Source: Buddleja alternifolia (Eukaryota; Streptophyta; Magnoliopsida; Lamiales; Scrophulariaceae). From it: a DNA stretch of 64,000 nucleotides. Shown here piece by piece: positions 36,520 through 48,537 of this stretch. A program made the translations under genes and the position numbers. Each line of letters begins with the position of its first letter. The first letter of the stretch is position 1. The stretch is taken from assembly GCA_019426215.1 (NCBI GenBank), contig CM033399.1, forward strand, positions 24,437,022 through 24,501,021, read 5' to 3'. The notes beneath the pieces were generated by a model. That model had not been told where the DNA came from, did not search any database, and worked only from the letters and a program-made list of their open reading frames with translations.

Positions 36520-37438
36520 TGTTGGTCGCAAGTAGCATACGAAAGGGTCTAGAAGGGAGGGGGGGGGGGGTTGAATAGACCCTGAAGTCTTTTTTGACTC
36601 AAAAGATTTGTACTAAAAAGGTTTTTGGACGCTTGAAAAGTAGACGCTTGAAGTGTCTAACGCTTCACTTAAAATATAGGCGCTTTGGTGAAGCGTCTAA
36701 CGAAAACTATTTTTATAAAGTTAACTTAGATTTCAAGACTTGAATACTACAACCAAATAGGTTTGAGCGTTCACTTCTTTGATCAGTGTTAGCACAACGG
36801 AACAATTTTTGGAGTCTTCTCTTTGAAAGCTTTAGCGTCACAGAAAGTGTATTTAGTTGCTTAGCGTTTGATTAAGTTTTACTTTATCAGATTATGATAT
36901 GACAATATGAATGCTGAAATTAAAGAACAGTATTTGTAAGGTTCGTTGGGTGGTGTAATCTCAACTACGTCCTTCTTCTCCTTGAACACTTGGAGGCAAT
37001 CCACTAAAATGATTCTCAAAGAATCACACAGAATCTTCTACAAATTAGGGAGAGATGGATGTCGATGACTTGAGCTCCTTGATCACATAGATTTCTGCTC
37101 CAAATCACTTCAATCCCCTTGCTTCTTTCACCCAGAAATATGGTAAGTATCCAACTTCGACTTCACACAGATCGCGAGGCTTGGATAGGGGTTTTTCTAA
37201 AAGGTTTGTTTGATTTTGATAAAGTTCAAACAACTAGGAATATCTCAGTAGTAATGTGGGTTTCTCTGAAAAGAATGTTTGAGATATTAGGTTGACTGTC
37301 TCAGGATTTGAAGAAAAGCAAAGAGAATATTTTCATGAAAGTTTTGGCTTTTCTGAGATTGTAAGGAATGAGACTTCAATGCAACAACAATTCGACTTGA
37401 TAATTGTTCTCTCTTTTTTGGCTTTTTGTTGAAGTCCT
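36520..37438 (-). repeat. 5' LTR of element B, first part
   Basis: Matches 25531-26455 with scattered differences, including a 12-bp loss that removes the AACGCTT-AAGCGTT dyad and an expanded G run at 36559-36570. It is interrupted by element C; GTCCT at 37434-37438 is C's left target duplication. Confidence 0.92.
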
Positions 37439-39108
37439 TGATAAGAGGCATTTTTACGTGTTTTTAAGCCCCTTTGCGTTTATGTTTTAGGTTCATTTAT
37501 CGCTTAATTCTTGCTACATGTGCGTTTAATTCGTGCATTAAGTGATTTCAGGTTTTAAATGGATACAATCGAAGAACGGGATGAAAAACGACGTATAAAA
37601 CAAGTTCAGGCCAATTTGCTTCTGCTTTCCGCGCCTAGGCGCCGTTCTGTCCACGCCTGGGCGCCGTATCTGCACCCGTTTCCACGTTCGAGCGATATTT
37701 TCTTATTTTTAGAGACTGAATTGGATGAAGTTTCCTTCTACAAAGTTGTAGAACTATGTGTTAGCTTCAAATGAGGACTTGAATCATCCAAATCGGAGTT
37801 TTGTGGAGAGAGTTATGAAGGAAATACAATTACTGCGCCAGACAGAGGCAAATACTCCCAACATTCTGATTTGGGCGCCCGAGCGCCATAAATCCCGCGC
37901 CTAGGCGTGGCCACATCCGAGATTTGATTCCTTTCAGCCAAAAGATCATCATTTGATGGGGGAATGGAACATTTAAAGCCAAGAGGTCATCACATGTATG
38001 GGGGGATGTCATAAGTATGTTTCTTACTAGATCTACTTTAGGGAATTTTATACTACTCACTTTAAGAGTAGTGGAGGGGACACTAGGGGGGACATACACA
38101 TGAGGAGCTGATTTTGTGGTGGTCTTCTTAAGGATTTGAGGGAGCAATTGACCGATGACATCTAGATGAGGAGAGAGAGAGAGGCATTTGATCCATCACT
38201 CTTCACCCATCATCATTCATCACCATTTTCTTCATCACTTTTGGAGGGGAACAAAGAGAGAGGAGCTAAGGATTGAAGATCAAGAGCAAAGATCCATCAT
38301 CAATCAATTGAGGGAGTTTTAATTATTTGCATTTACATGTTTACTTCCATGAGTATGTATATGTTTGTATTAGATTTTCTTAAGGCTTTGATGAGAGGCT
38401 AATATTGTAGAACTAAGGCCATGTGAAAGCCAAATTTATGAATCAATATATGTGAAGTTGCTCTTTGTATTAATTCTCCTATTGCTTTGTGTGTTAATTC
38501 TATGCTTTTATTCCAATCATGTGTTTGATCACCATATGCTTGCTATCTTGCCTAATCTAGTTGTTCGAGAGAAAATAGATTAGGGTGCAAGAGAATTAAC
38601 ACATCATCCGAAACAAATGAGGGATTGCCCTAGAAATAGGTAAAGATTCCCGGGTGTTGTTAGCCGGATTCGTTCGGGGAAGCTCTAGAACGTTAATGCG
38701 TGATTTTTGATTAGATTCTCGGATAGACATATTTAGAGAACCGTCAATTAATCATAGGATTATTATGTGCCGAGACATCGGGTAATAGTTAATTTAGGAG
38801 TTTCCACCAAAGCAATAGGAGTCTAATAATTCGAAGAGTAGCTCATATATATTGACGAGTAGATTCGGTTGTAGCATGTGCCTTAGTCATTTTATCATAC
38901 GTGAGATTAAATCTATAGTACGTTTCTCTTTGGTTCTTCGTTTATTTAATCTTTTTCTTGCACTTTACTTTAATTGTCTTATCTTTTATCGAAAATCATT
39001 AACTAGAATTCAAGTCCTTGTGGTTCGACAACCCGGACTTTTTGTCCACTTATTACTACACACGTCTAGTGCACTTGCTATCATAGCACGTTAGCTTTTA
39101 GCGTGTCA
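37439..39108 (+). repeat. 5' LTR of element C
   Basis: The 1670-bp LTR starts TGATAAGAGGC and ends TAGCGTGTCA. It contains GCGCC dyads at 37631-37642, 37652-37665, 37873-37887 and 37895-37907, and a TATAAAA at 37594-37600. Its 71-codon open frame at 37559 recurs in the 3' LTR and is not a gene. Confidence 0.95.
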
Positions 39109-39114
39109 AGTTTT

Positions 39115-39132
39115 TGGCGCCGTTGCCGGGGA
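39115..39132 (+). other. Primer-binding site of element C (tRNA-Asp)
   Basis: TGGCGCCGTTGCCGGGGA is an 18-base complement to the 3' end of plant tRNA-Asp, six bases after the LTR. This site is typical of Athila-type elements. Confidence 0.88.
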
Positions 39133-39253
39133 CTTGTTTATTTTAGTTTACATTTTTAATAATTCTTAGTTTTCGTTCATTTCTTGATTTTCTTTTATTT
39201 TCGTGATTAGTCTAATTTTGTTCTTGTATTTAATTGTTAGGTTCTTGAGGTGC

Positions 39254-42119
39254 ATGACCCGCTCCTCAAACAAGCCTCTATTCGAGTTGGAGCCCGAAAT
39301 TGAACGAGTTCTTAGGACTAGTAGGCGAGCAAGAGAAATGGCCAATAATCTCAACCAAAACCCAAATGGAAATTTCCCGGACATGAACTCACCGGAAACT
39401 AGGGAGTGGTTACAAGGTGTTCTACAAGCCATGCAAGCGGTACCTCCTCCACAACTCCCGTCGGTTCGGGGTAGCTTACCACCTAGGGTCCATACCATTC
39501 CGGGGCCCGTAGTCGTGCCTAATTTCTTCACACCAAACTACCACATTCCGGCTCACATTTTTAATATGGTGCAAGGAGATCCTTTCTATGGAGAACCACA
39601 CGAATCACCACACGCTCATTTGGAAACCATAGATGAGGCTCTTGTGACCATTCAATATCACCCACGTGATCTTGATGCGATTCGTCTAAGAGTCTTCCAT
39701 TTCTCATTGAAGGATAGGGCGACAACATGGTACAAATCCTTACCTCCACAATCTATTACAACATGGAGTGAGTTGGTCGATGCCTTTTTAAATAAATTCT
39801 TTCCACCCTCAAAAATCAATGAGCTACGGAGTAATATAAAAGGGTTTAGGCAAAGGAGCAATGAATCTTTAGCCGAGGCTTGGGCTAGATATAAGGGCAT
39901 GCTCCGTAAATGTCCCGATCATAATTTTGGGTTGAATGAACAAGTACTCCATTTCTATGATGGGGTTAGGTCACGTATTCGGCATAGACTCAACGCGGGT
40001 GCGGGAGGAGATCTCCTTGGGTTAGACTGTCAAAGTGTATGGGACAAAGTCGAACAGTTGGCCCGAGAAGACGAGCTTTACCCCGACGATGAAGAGGCCT
40101 CATCCTCTAAAAAGGTTGCTTGTATTGAGGAAGTAGTTGAGGAAGTAGTAGTCTTGGAACCGGAGGTTGGCAATGTTAATTATGTGGGGAATCAAAATAA
40201 ACCTCGGGTGAACTTTCATATACCCGAGAATTTTCCAAAAAGGCCCAACCCCGCACAGAACGCACAACCAGGGATTATCAACCGGGGATCTATCAAGCTC
40301 CACGACCACCCTTCAATAACCCACCCCCGAGGCAAGGCAATTTCAATGGACAAGGTCAAGGTCAAGTGCAAATGCGACCTCCCACAATCGATGAGAAACT
40401 GGATGCTCACATGAAAAAGTCCGATACATCTTTCAACGAACTTCGGAGTATGATAAAGGATATGTGTATGGAGATGAAGGATTTGCGAACACAAGTAGGG
40501 CAACTTTCTAATGCGGTTAACGGTAGAGCCCCGGGGACTCTCCCAAGCGACACGGAAAAGAACCCGAAGGCCCAATGCAATGCCATAGCCTTGAGAAGTG
40601 GCAAACAATTGGAGAATGACACTGCCAGTACATCCGCGCCCGAGCGCCCAGACATGCACGCCCAGGCGCCTGATCTAACCTGTTCTGGACAAAACTCTCT
40701 GAATCCCGCGCCCGAGCGCCCCGACCTGCACGCCCAGGCGCCAACAGATCCGCGCCTAGGCGCCGATATACGCGCCCAGGCGCCGCCCACTGTTTCTGTG
40801 GGTTTTCATCCGTCTAATCCAACGCTTTCTCCCCCTATCGAAGTTCGTCTCCCCTTCCCAAATGCTCACAAAAAGAAGAAAAAGGAGATGGATCCGAGCT
40901 TTCTTCGAATTTTGGCAATCCTTCGGGAAGTGAGAATTAATATTCCGTTTATTGACGCCATTCTCCAAATGCCGAATTATGTGAAGTTCTTCAAGGACAT
41001 ACTCTCCAACAAACAGAAGTGGGAAGAGAATGAGACGGTGTGCCTCACGGAAGAATGCTCCGCCGTATTACTCAATAAATTGCCAACTAAGCTCCAAGAT
41101 CCCGGGAGTCTCACAATCCCATGCACAATTGGATCCCTATCATTCAAGAAGGTGTTATGTGACTCGGGGGCCAGCATCAATCTTCTTCCATACTCACTGT
41201 TTAAAAAGCTAGGCCTTGGAAATCCCAAGCCGACCTCAATGAGCCTTCAACTAGCCGACCGATCGATCAAGAGGCCCAAGGGGATAATCGAAGACGTTAT
41301 TGTCCAAGTCGACAAGTTTTATTTTCCCGTTGATTTCGTAGTACTCGACATGGAAGAAGATGTGGAGGTACCATTAATCCTAGGGAGACCATTCCTAGCC
41401 ACGGGTAAGGCGGTAATTGACATTGCTAATGGTAAGCTTACCTTGAATGTGGGCGATGACAAAGTTACCTTTGATGTTTACAAAGTCCTTAAACATCCTA
41501 TTGATCATGACTCGTGTTATCGAATTGATACATTTGACCATTTGATTGTTGAGTATTTACAGGACAATACAATTGAAAATTCTCTCGAACAGAGTCTTAT
41601 GAAATCCATGCAAGTGGACTCGGAGAAAGATGATCTAGTGGAAAAGGTTCTAAGCTTGGAGTACAAATCTTCCTCTCATTCGGGAGGATTCATCAAAGTT
41701 GATAGATCATTGTCAGGATCACCTCGCCCATCTATTGAAGAACCCCCCTCTCTCGAACTCAAACCCCTCCCCTCCCACCTTAAATATGTGTACTTGAACG
41801 ATGACGAAACACTCCCATTGATCATTTCCTCATCTCTTTCAGGATCACAAGAAGAGCAATTAATGACGGTGTTGAGATCTCACAAACGGGCTTTTGGGTG
41901 GAAACTTGCGGACATCAAAGGCATTAGTCCAGCGATATGTATGCACAAAATACTTATGGAGGACTCCACCAAGCCTACACGCCAACCCCAAAGGAGATCA
42001 AACCCACAAATCCAAGAGGTAGTAAAGAAGGAAGTGATTAAACTGCTCGACTCAGGTATAATCTATCCTATTTCTGATAGTGCGTGGGTGAGCCCTACCC
42101 AAGTGGTGCCTAAGAAAGG
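39254..42119 (+). pseudogene. Element C gag and protease
   Basis: The ATG at 39254 begins MTRSSNKPLFELEPEIERVL. The retrotransposon-gag domain follows, with FSLKDRATTWYKSLPP and NKFFPPSKINELR. A one-base shift near 40265 moves the frame into a Pro/Gln/Gly-rich stretch, then MKKSDTSFNELRSMIKDM (coiled). Next is a linker whose APERPD and HAQAP repeats are encoded by GCGCC dyads (40634-40790). Aspartic protease shows LCDSGASINLLPYSLF and ILGRPFLAT. The frame leads into the start of reverse transcriptase and stops at 42124 because of a missing base in the G run at 42118-42122. Confidence 0.9.
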
Positions 42120-44651
42120 GGGATAACGGTAATTGAGAATGCGAATAATGAGCTTATCCCAACTCGTATAATTAGTGGGTGGCGTGTATGTATAGATTAC
42201 CGTAAGTTGAATGATGCCACACGTAAGGATCATTTCCCCCTCCCCTTTATTGACCAAATGCTTGAACGATTAGCCGGGCATGATTTCTATTGTTTTCTAG
42301 ATGGTTACTCCGGCTATAATCAAATTGCCATAGATCCTGAGGACCAAGAGAAAACCACTTTCACTTGTCCTTATGGCACATTTGCTTATAGAAGGATGCC
42401 ATTTGGCTTGTGTAATGCCCCGGCCACTTTTCAAAGATGCATGATGGCTATTTTTCATGATATGGTTGAAGATTTCCTTGAAATTTTTATGGATGACTTT
42501 TCTGTTTTCGGAACAACTTTTGATATTTGTCTTGCTCATCTAAATGTTGTGCTTAAACGTTGTGAAGAAACCAACCTTGTTTTGAATTGGGAAAAATGCC
42601 ATTTAATGGTCCGGGAGGGGATTGTACTTGGCCACAAGATCTCTCAAAAAGGGATCGAAGTGGACCAAGCCAAGATTGAGGTCATTGAAAAACTTCCCCC
42701 GCCCACATCGGTAAAAGCTGTTAGGAGTTTTCTCGGGCATGCTGGTTTCTATAGGCGATTCATCTTGAATTTCTCTAAAATTGCGAAACCGTTGTCTAAT
42801 TTGCTTGTTAAAGATGCACCTTTTGATTTCAATTCTTCTTGTATGCAGGCCTTTCTTGATTTGAAGGAACGCTTAGTTTCCGCCCCTATCATGTCATCCC
42901 CCGATTGGAGCTTACCATTCGAATTGATGTGTGATGCGAGTGACACCGCGGTTGGAGCGGTCCTTGGCCAAAGGAAGGAAAAGGTATTTCGAACCATTTA
43001 CTATGCTAGTAAAACTCTTAACGATGCACAATTGAATTATGCCACCACGGAAAAAGAATTACTCGCCATAGTCTTTGCATTCGATAAATTCCACTCTTAC
43101 CTCGTGCTAAACAAAGTGATAGTTTACACCGATCATTCGGCTTTAAAATATTTGCTTGCCAAGAAAGATGCTAAACCAAGACTCCTTAGGTGGATTTTGT
43201 TACTCCAAGAATTTGATTTAGAGATAAAAGACAAGAAAGGCACCGAAAATGTAGTAGCCGACCACCTCTCACGATTAGAGCTAGTGAATGATCCGTTAGA
43301 TGAGACACCAATTCGTGAGGAATTCCCAGATGAACACCTCCTTGCTATTTCTGAAAAAATTTCACCTTGGTATGCTAACTTTGCCAATTACATTGTTACG
43401 GGCCGTCTTCCCCCGGATATCACTTTTCATCAAAAGAAGAAATTTCTATCTGATGTAAAGCAATATCTTTGGGACGAACCCTTTTTATTCAAAGTTTGTG
43501 CAGATGGTTTAATTCGACGTTGCATACCCGAAACGGACGTGCATGCTATCCTATCTCATTGTCATGATATGGCGGTAGGTGGCCATTTTGGGCCTTCCAA
43601 AACGGTAGCTAAGATCCTCCAATCAGGTTTCTTCTGGCCTACTCTTGTTAAAGATGCACATCATTATGTCAAATCTTGTGATCGCTGTCAACGAATGGGG
43701 AACATCTCTAAACATCATGAAACGCCCTTAAATAGCATGTTAGAGTGTGAGTTGTTTGATGTATGGGGTGTGGATTTCATGGGCCCTTTCCCCAGTTCTT
43801 GTTCAAATAAATATATCCTTGTTGCGGTAGACTATGTCTCCAAATGGGTGGAAGCCGTGGCCTTGCCTACTAATGATGCTCGGGTTGTCACTCGTTTTCT
43901 GAAGAAACATATTTTTACTCGATTTGGAACTCCCCGAGCCATCATTAGTGACGGGGGCACCCACTTCTGCAACAGGCAGTTTGAACTTTTATTGACCAAG
44001 TACGGGGTGAAGCATAAAATTTCGACCCCATACCACCCACAAACTAGTGGCCAAGTGGAGGTCTCGAATAGGGAGATTAAGCGTATTTTAGAAAAAACTG
44101 TCAACGCATCAAGAAAGGATTGGTCCCTTAAATTGGATGATGCTCTTTGGGCTTATCGGACCGCCTATAAAACCCCAATTGGCATGTCCCCGTATCGTCT
44201 TGTTTTTGGTAAAACATGTCACTTGCCCGTTGAACTCGAGCATCGTGCTTATTGGGCCATTAAGTTTCTAAATTTTGACTCTCAAAGTGTAGGTACACAA
44301 CGTTTGCTACAACTCAACGAGCTCGAAGAATGGCGTCATCTTGCCTATGAGAACGCAAAACTCTATAAGGAGCGGACCAAAATGTGGCATGACAAACATA
44401 TTCTCCCCCGGGAATTCCACAAGGGAGAGCGGGTGTTGCTATACAACTCTCGACTCCGACTCTTCCCCGGGAAGCTTAAGTCTCGATGGTCGGGACCATT
44501 TTTGATTTCCCAGGTCTATCCATCCGGCGCCGTCGAGCTTACAACAGATAAAGGACATACTTTCTTGGTCAACGCTCAACGTCTAAAACCTTACTTAGGG
44601 ATGGATGGACCAAGAGACAAAGAGTCCTTCATCCTCGCGGACCCTTCGTGA
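42120..44651 (+). pseudogene. Element C reverse transcriptase, RNase H and integrase
   Basis: Gypsy pol in one open frame after the shift. Reverse transcriptase shows [20 protein letters not shown] and catalytic FMDDF. RNase H shows [14 protein letters not shown] and [10 protein letters not shown]. Integrase has the zinc site ([14 protein letters not shown]) and the D-D-E core ([33 protein letters not shown]). The C-terminal part has SRWSGPFLI and ends at the TGA at 44649. Apart from the upstream frameshift, this part looks intact. There is no own start codon because it is translated as part of gag-pol. Confidence 0.94.
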
Positions 44652-45602
44652 TTCTTCGCTTTCAGTCGAGCTAATGACTCTAAACTAGCGCTTCTTGGGA
44701 GGCAACCCATGTTTTCTTTCCGTTTCCTTTTCTTTTTCCCTTATTATTCCGTTTGTTGCTTTATTTTCTAACCTTACATCTTTGTTAGTTTGTGTTTTAA
44801 GTGTTTTGTCTCTTCCCTTTTGAAACAGGAAATGAAATTCTTTACAAAACTATTCAGAACTGCGCGCCCAAGCGCCGAGAAATCAGGCGCCTAGGCGCCC
44901 GATTCTGAAAGGGGCGCCCAAGCGCCGAACAACGCCCGCCTAGGCGCGGGCATTACCACCCAAAAGAATCCAGGTACGCTGTGTCGCGCGCCTAGGCGCC
45001 CAAACACGCGCGCCTAGGCGCCCGATTCTGATTTAAGCTAATATGTGGGTCAAAACGGTCAAAATTCTCCCAAAATCTTCACAACTCCTCTCCCACGCGA
45101 TTTTCGGCGACTCTCTCACCATTTCCGGCCATTTCCACCGTATTTCACCGCCACTTTCCATCAACATAATTCGTTGCACAAGAGGCTCTTCTTTCACATC
45201 GACTCGGTGCGAAAATTTTGGGGATAAAAGGTGAGTTTTGGCTTTACCCTTCTTCCATTTCCGATTCATAGCCGACGAGTAGGTGCCTTGCGTTATATTT
45301 TGAGGATTAATTGGGGCATTGACCGATTGTAGATTGATTTTTTTTGTTATTGCATTTGAGGGCTTTTATTGGATTTGTGGGTTGTAATAAAAATTGGGGG
45401 TTGATGTTGTTGAATTGGATGGTCTATTGTTGCTAAATCCGTGGGTTGTTATCAATTGTGGGTTGAAATTGAATTTGTGGATTGTTGCCAAGTGTGGGTT
45501 GCTCTGATTTTGGTGTGTTGTTGGGCGTTGAAGATTGTTGTATTTGGTTGGTTGCATTTGGGTTGATTTGAGTAGTTAAGAAGTTGATAATTGTTGTTGC
45601 AA
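44652..45602 (+). repeat. Spacer with GCGCC-dyad cluster in element C
   Basis: Non-coding spacer between integrase and ORF3. Six GCGCC-nnn-GCGCC dyads lie at about 44862-44876, 44885-44900, 44911-44926, 44933-44950, 44984-45000 and 45006-45022. Centres are CTAGG or CCAAG and several are perfect palindromes (GGCGCCTAGGCGCC). The rest is T-rich and TTGTGGGTTG-rich (45360-45560). Confidence 0.85.
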
Positions 45603-46910
45603 ATGACGAGAACTACCAACAGACCGTCCAAGGGTAAGAAAAAAGTGGGTGAGGGTTCCTCTAATGAGCCCGAGACTCCCGATAATACCCGTTTTGAAAA
45701 CCCCCAAGTCCAAATTATGTGTCAGAGTTTGAGCACCCCCCGCACCCTTATTAAGGAGCACTATTTAACCACCCGGGGACAGCCCTCTGTGCACGAATTG
45801 ATACAATTTCATCGCTTACAGTTTTTCTGTCAAAAGCCCGAGGCCATTCATCTTCCTTGGGTTCTGGAATTCTTCAGCTCTGGGGTTTATGATGAGATTG
45901 AGACACGAGGATGGCTGGGGACTACCCTTTTGGTCCGGGGCAAACATGTCAATTATGAGTTGAGACAGATTAGGGAGAGCATAGGCACCCCGACCCCTCA
46001 GACATGCGAGTTCACCACTCTTTACAATGCAGGGCGCCTCCGAGTTAGCCTGTCGGATATTTTGCAGGTTATTGGCCGAGAGGGGTGGGAATGGGTACCC
46101 GGAGAAGCTCATGTCCCCCGTAGGGCTCTATTACCCGAGGCTGCTTTCTGGCTCGACTGCATCCGATTCAATTTAATGCCGAGTACCAATCGATCAGAGG
46201 CAAACAAGGAACGGGCCACCCTCATCTACGCTATTATGTCCAAGAAAGCTGTGGACTTTGCCCGGGTAATCCACAAGTCTTTGACGGACCACTTTAGGAA
46301 GTTGAAGAATGAGTTAGGGCCATTGATTAACAAAGAATTGGCTAAGCAAAAGGGAGAAGGTCCCACTCGGAAGATTCCCATCATTCTCCCGTCACTGATC
46401 ACAGCTTTATGCAAGGCGGCTAAGGTTCCCACATTTCCTTTGGAGCGTACTGAGCTTCCTGGTTCTTATCTCACCGTGGTAGATGACGACTCCCAGGCTC
46501 CTCCACCACCAGCTACTTCAAAGAGGCCTCGCCCGTCTTCATCCCAGTCTACTAGCTCCCCACAGTTTCCACCTATGGATGCCGCCGCCATTAGACAATT
46601 AAAGGATGAATTGAGGGAGGAGTTGCGAGATGAGATGAGGGTGGTCATGTCCGACACTTGTGCTTATTTTCGTCAGCTTTTTGTAGAGCATGATGCGTTT
46701 GTCGGTTGGGGGCCATTTGATTATTCTGCTCCTCCACCTTACCCGCACCCCCCGTCTCAGCAGCCCGCAGATATGCACGAGTCAGGTGCTCTCGTTCCTG
46801 ACGGAGGTGATGATGAGGCTCATAATGATGAGGGTAGCCCGTTGATTGATTTGGATGATCTCGGCGGCGAGGATGAGGATTACATTGACCGTTTTGGCAC
46901 CACCGATTAG
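45603..46910 (+). CDS. Element C third ORF (Athila-type putative plant transposon protein)
   Basis: Intact frame of 435 codons starting MTRTTNRPSKGKKK, with a basic N-terminus. A conserved-looking central domain (LPWVLEFFSSGVYDEIETRGW, LPEAAFWLDCIRFNLMPS, IPIILPSLITALCKAA) follows, then a Pro/Ser-rich linker, a short coil (LKDELREELRDEMR) and an acidic tail ending FGTTD. Athila elements carry a protein of this type after pol, often called envelope-like. No signal peptide or membrane span lies in the frame. A very hydrophobic stretch is encoded in another frame just beyond it (46846-47082). Confidence 0.8.
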   Translation: MTRTTNRPSKGKKKVGEGSSNEPETPDNTRFENPQVQIMCQSLSTPRTLIKEHYLTTRGQPSVHELIQFHRLQFFCQKPEAIHLPWVLEFFSSGVYDEIETRGWLGTTLLVRGKHVNYELRQIRESIGTPTPQTCEFTTLYNAGRLRVSLSDILQVIGREGWEWVPGEAHVPRRALLPEAAFWLDCIRFNLMPSTNRSEANKERATLIYAIMSKKAVDFARVIHKSLTDHFRKLKNELGPLINKELAKQKGEGPTRKIPIILPSLITALCKAAKVPTFPLERTELPGSYLTVVDDDSQAPPPPATSKRPRPSSSQSTSSPQFPPMDAAAIRQLKDELREELRDEMRVVMSDTCAYFRQLFVEHDAFVGWGPFDYSAPPPYPHPPSQQPADMHESGALVPDGGDDEAHNDEGSPLIDLDDLGGEDEDYIDRFGTTD

Positions 46911-48520
46911 GCTTATCTTGTTTTATTTCCATGCATGTTTCTTTTTATTTTTGGATATCTTTTGTTGGGATGTTGGATATTTTATGTTTTATGTTTGGAT
47001 GCTTGATGTTTTCCTTCCATGCATGTTTCTCATTTTTTTTGTTTATCTCGTTTTGTTTTATTCTATTCTATCCAATGTTTGATGCTCTGTATGGCTAGCA
47101 TTTGTTTACCTATGTAGTGATCGACACAGTGATTGCCATCCGTGGACTTGATTGCCTTAAGTGGACTCGGGTTTGCTTTTCAGCTTCCCTATGGTGACGT
47201 GTACTTTGCCCTTTTCTTTTTCAAACATTGGGGACAATGTTCATGATAAGTGTGGGGGGTATACTAGATCCATTATAGTCATGTTGATTCATGTTTTACA
47301 TATTTCGGTCCAAGTTTGGGGGGTGCTGTACCTCTACATGTGAAATGTGTGCAATTTTAATTTATTTTTTTGATAGAATTTCAACCCTTCACTTGAGGCA
47401 TTGAGTATGGTTAATTTGAATACATGGTATGTTTTCTCTATCAATTTGGTTTTTAATGGCTATACACATCGTTCCTTGCTTATGGGATCCTAACTAGACT
47501 AGATTAACCTTAAGATGATTCACATATGCACCTAAATCGAAGGTAGAGGAGTTGAGTGGGCAATCATTTTGAAACACTTAAAGGCTTGATCCCGGAAATA
47601 TCAACTTAGAATTTTCACATGTGTTATGAGTTGAGAACGTTAACTTCGTGTGCTTAATAATAATAAAAAGAGGTTGAACATTGGTATGACTGAAAAAGTC
47701 AGGCCTAATAGATACTGGGGGCGAAGAGCACCATGCCTAGAATACTGTACTATTTTGCTAATTTGAGCTAAGCTCAAGCCAATGCAAGTGTTAAGTGAAT
47801 AAGGACCTAGTTTGATTTTGTGGCCTTTGACACTCGAGTGATTAAGCCCTTAGGAATGTCTCCACATTTGATACCCTAAAGCCATCTGGTTTAGGAGTTA
47901 TTGGCCTAAAACTCGTTACACGGGTGTCATAGAAAGCCTAAGAGGATCAAACATTGCACATGGTCTAACCTCTAATGTTTCGAGTTGAAAGTGCATAAGA
48001 TAAATCCGAAAGTGGAATGAAGTGATAAATTTTTAAGTGGCTATGAAGTTGTATTCAATTCTCGTACCATGTGAATAATCAAAAGTTGATAAATATGGGG
48101 TTAATGTTTGAAAAGTGGTAAGAATGCCACTTGACTATAATACTTGAGATTTATTACACTGCACCCTTAGGATGATCTTTTCAATGTTAAGGCGTAACAT
48201 GAGCAAATGTGTGATGTGTATATATTTGTAATATGAGCTTAAACAGATGAATTCATACCATTGTGTGCTATTAATCATTGTAATTTACGTTGAGTGATCG
48301 GGGTTGAAAATCTTTCGATTTTGTGGGTATATCGTCTGCAAACCCTCACGAGACTATAACTCGTCCTTTGAGGTAACTAAAAGGTTCAAAGGCTTGTTGC
48401 ATTCGCTAAATGCAACCGTTTACTCCACGAAAGTGAGTTAGGTAGTTTTCTTTTTGTTTCTCTCTTTGATTGATGATATTTCCTTATCTTAGAACTCTTA
48501 TTGCTCGAGGACGAGCAATT
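46911..48520 (+). other. 3' non-coding spacer of element C
   Basis: About 1.6 kb without coding sequence before the polypurine tract. It contains two copies of TTTCCATGCATGTTTCT (46927-46943, 47014-47029) and a polypurine-like GATAAGTGTGGGGGG at 47245-47259 preceded by ATTGGGGACAATG. Confidence 0.7.
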
Positions 48521-48537
48521 GATAAGTGTGGGGGTGT
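48521..48537 (+). other. Polypurine tract of element C
   Basis: GATAAGTGTGGGGGTGT ends exactly at the 3' LTR start. It is the usual Athila plus-strand primer type. Confidence 0.85.

Noticed and set aside
37559..37774. 71-codon open frame (repeated at 48657-48872)
   Set aside because: It lies inside both LTRs of element C, overlaps the GCGCC dyads and has no recognisable similarity; it is duplicated only because the LTR is.
40407..40790. 127-codon minus-strand frame over the gag-protease linker
   Set aside because: It is created by reading the GCGCC dyads backwards; the plus frame is the recognisable gag-protease.
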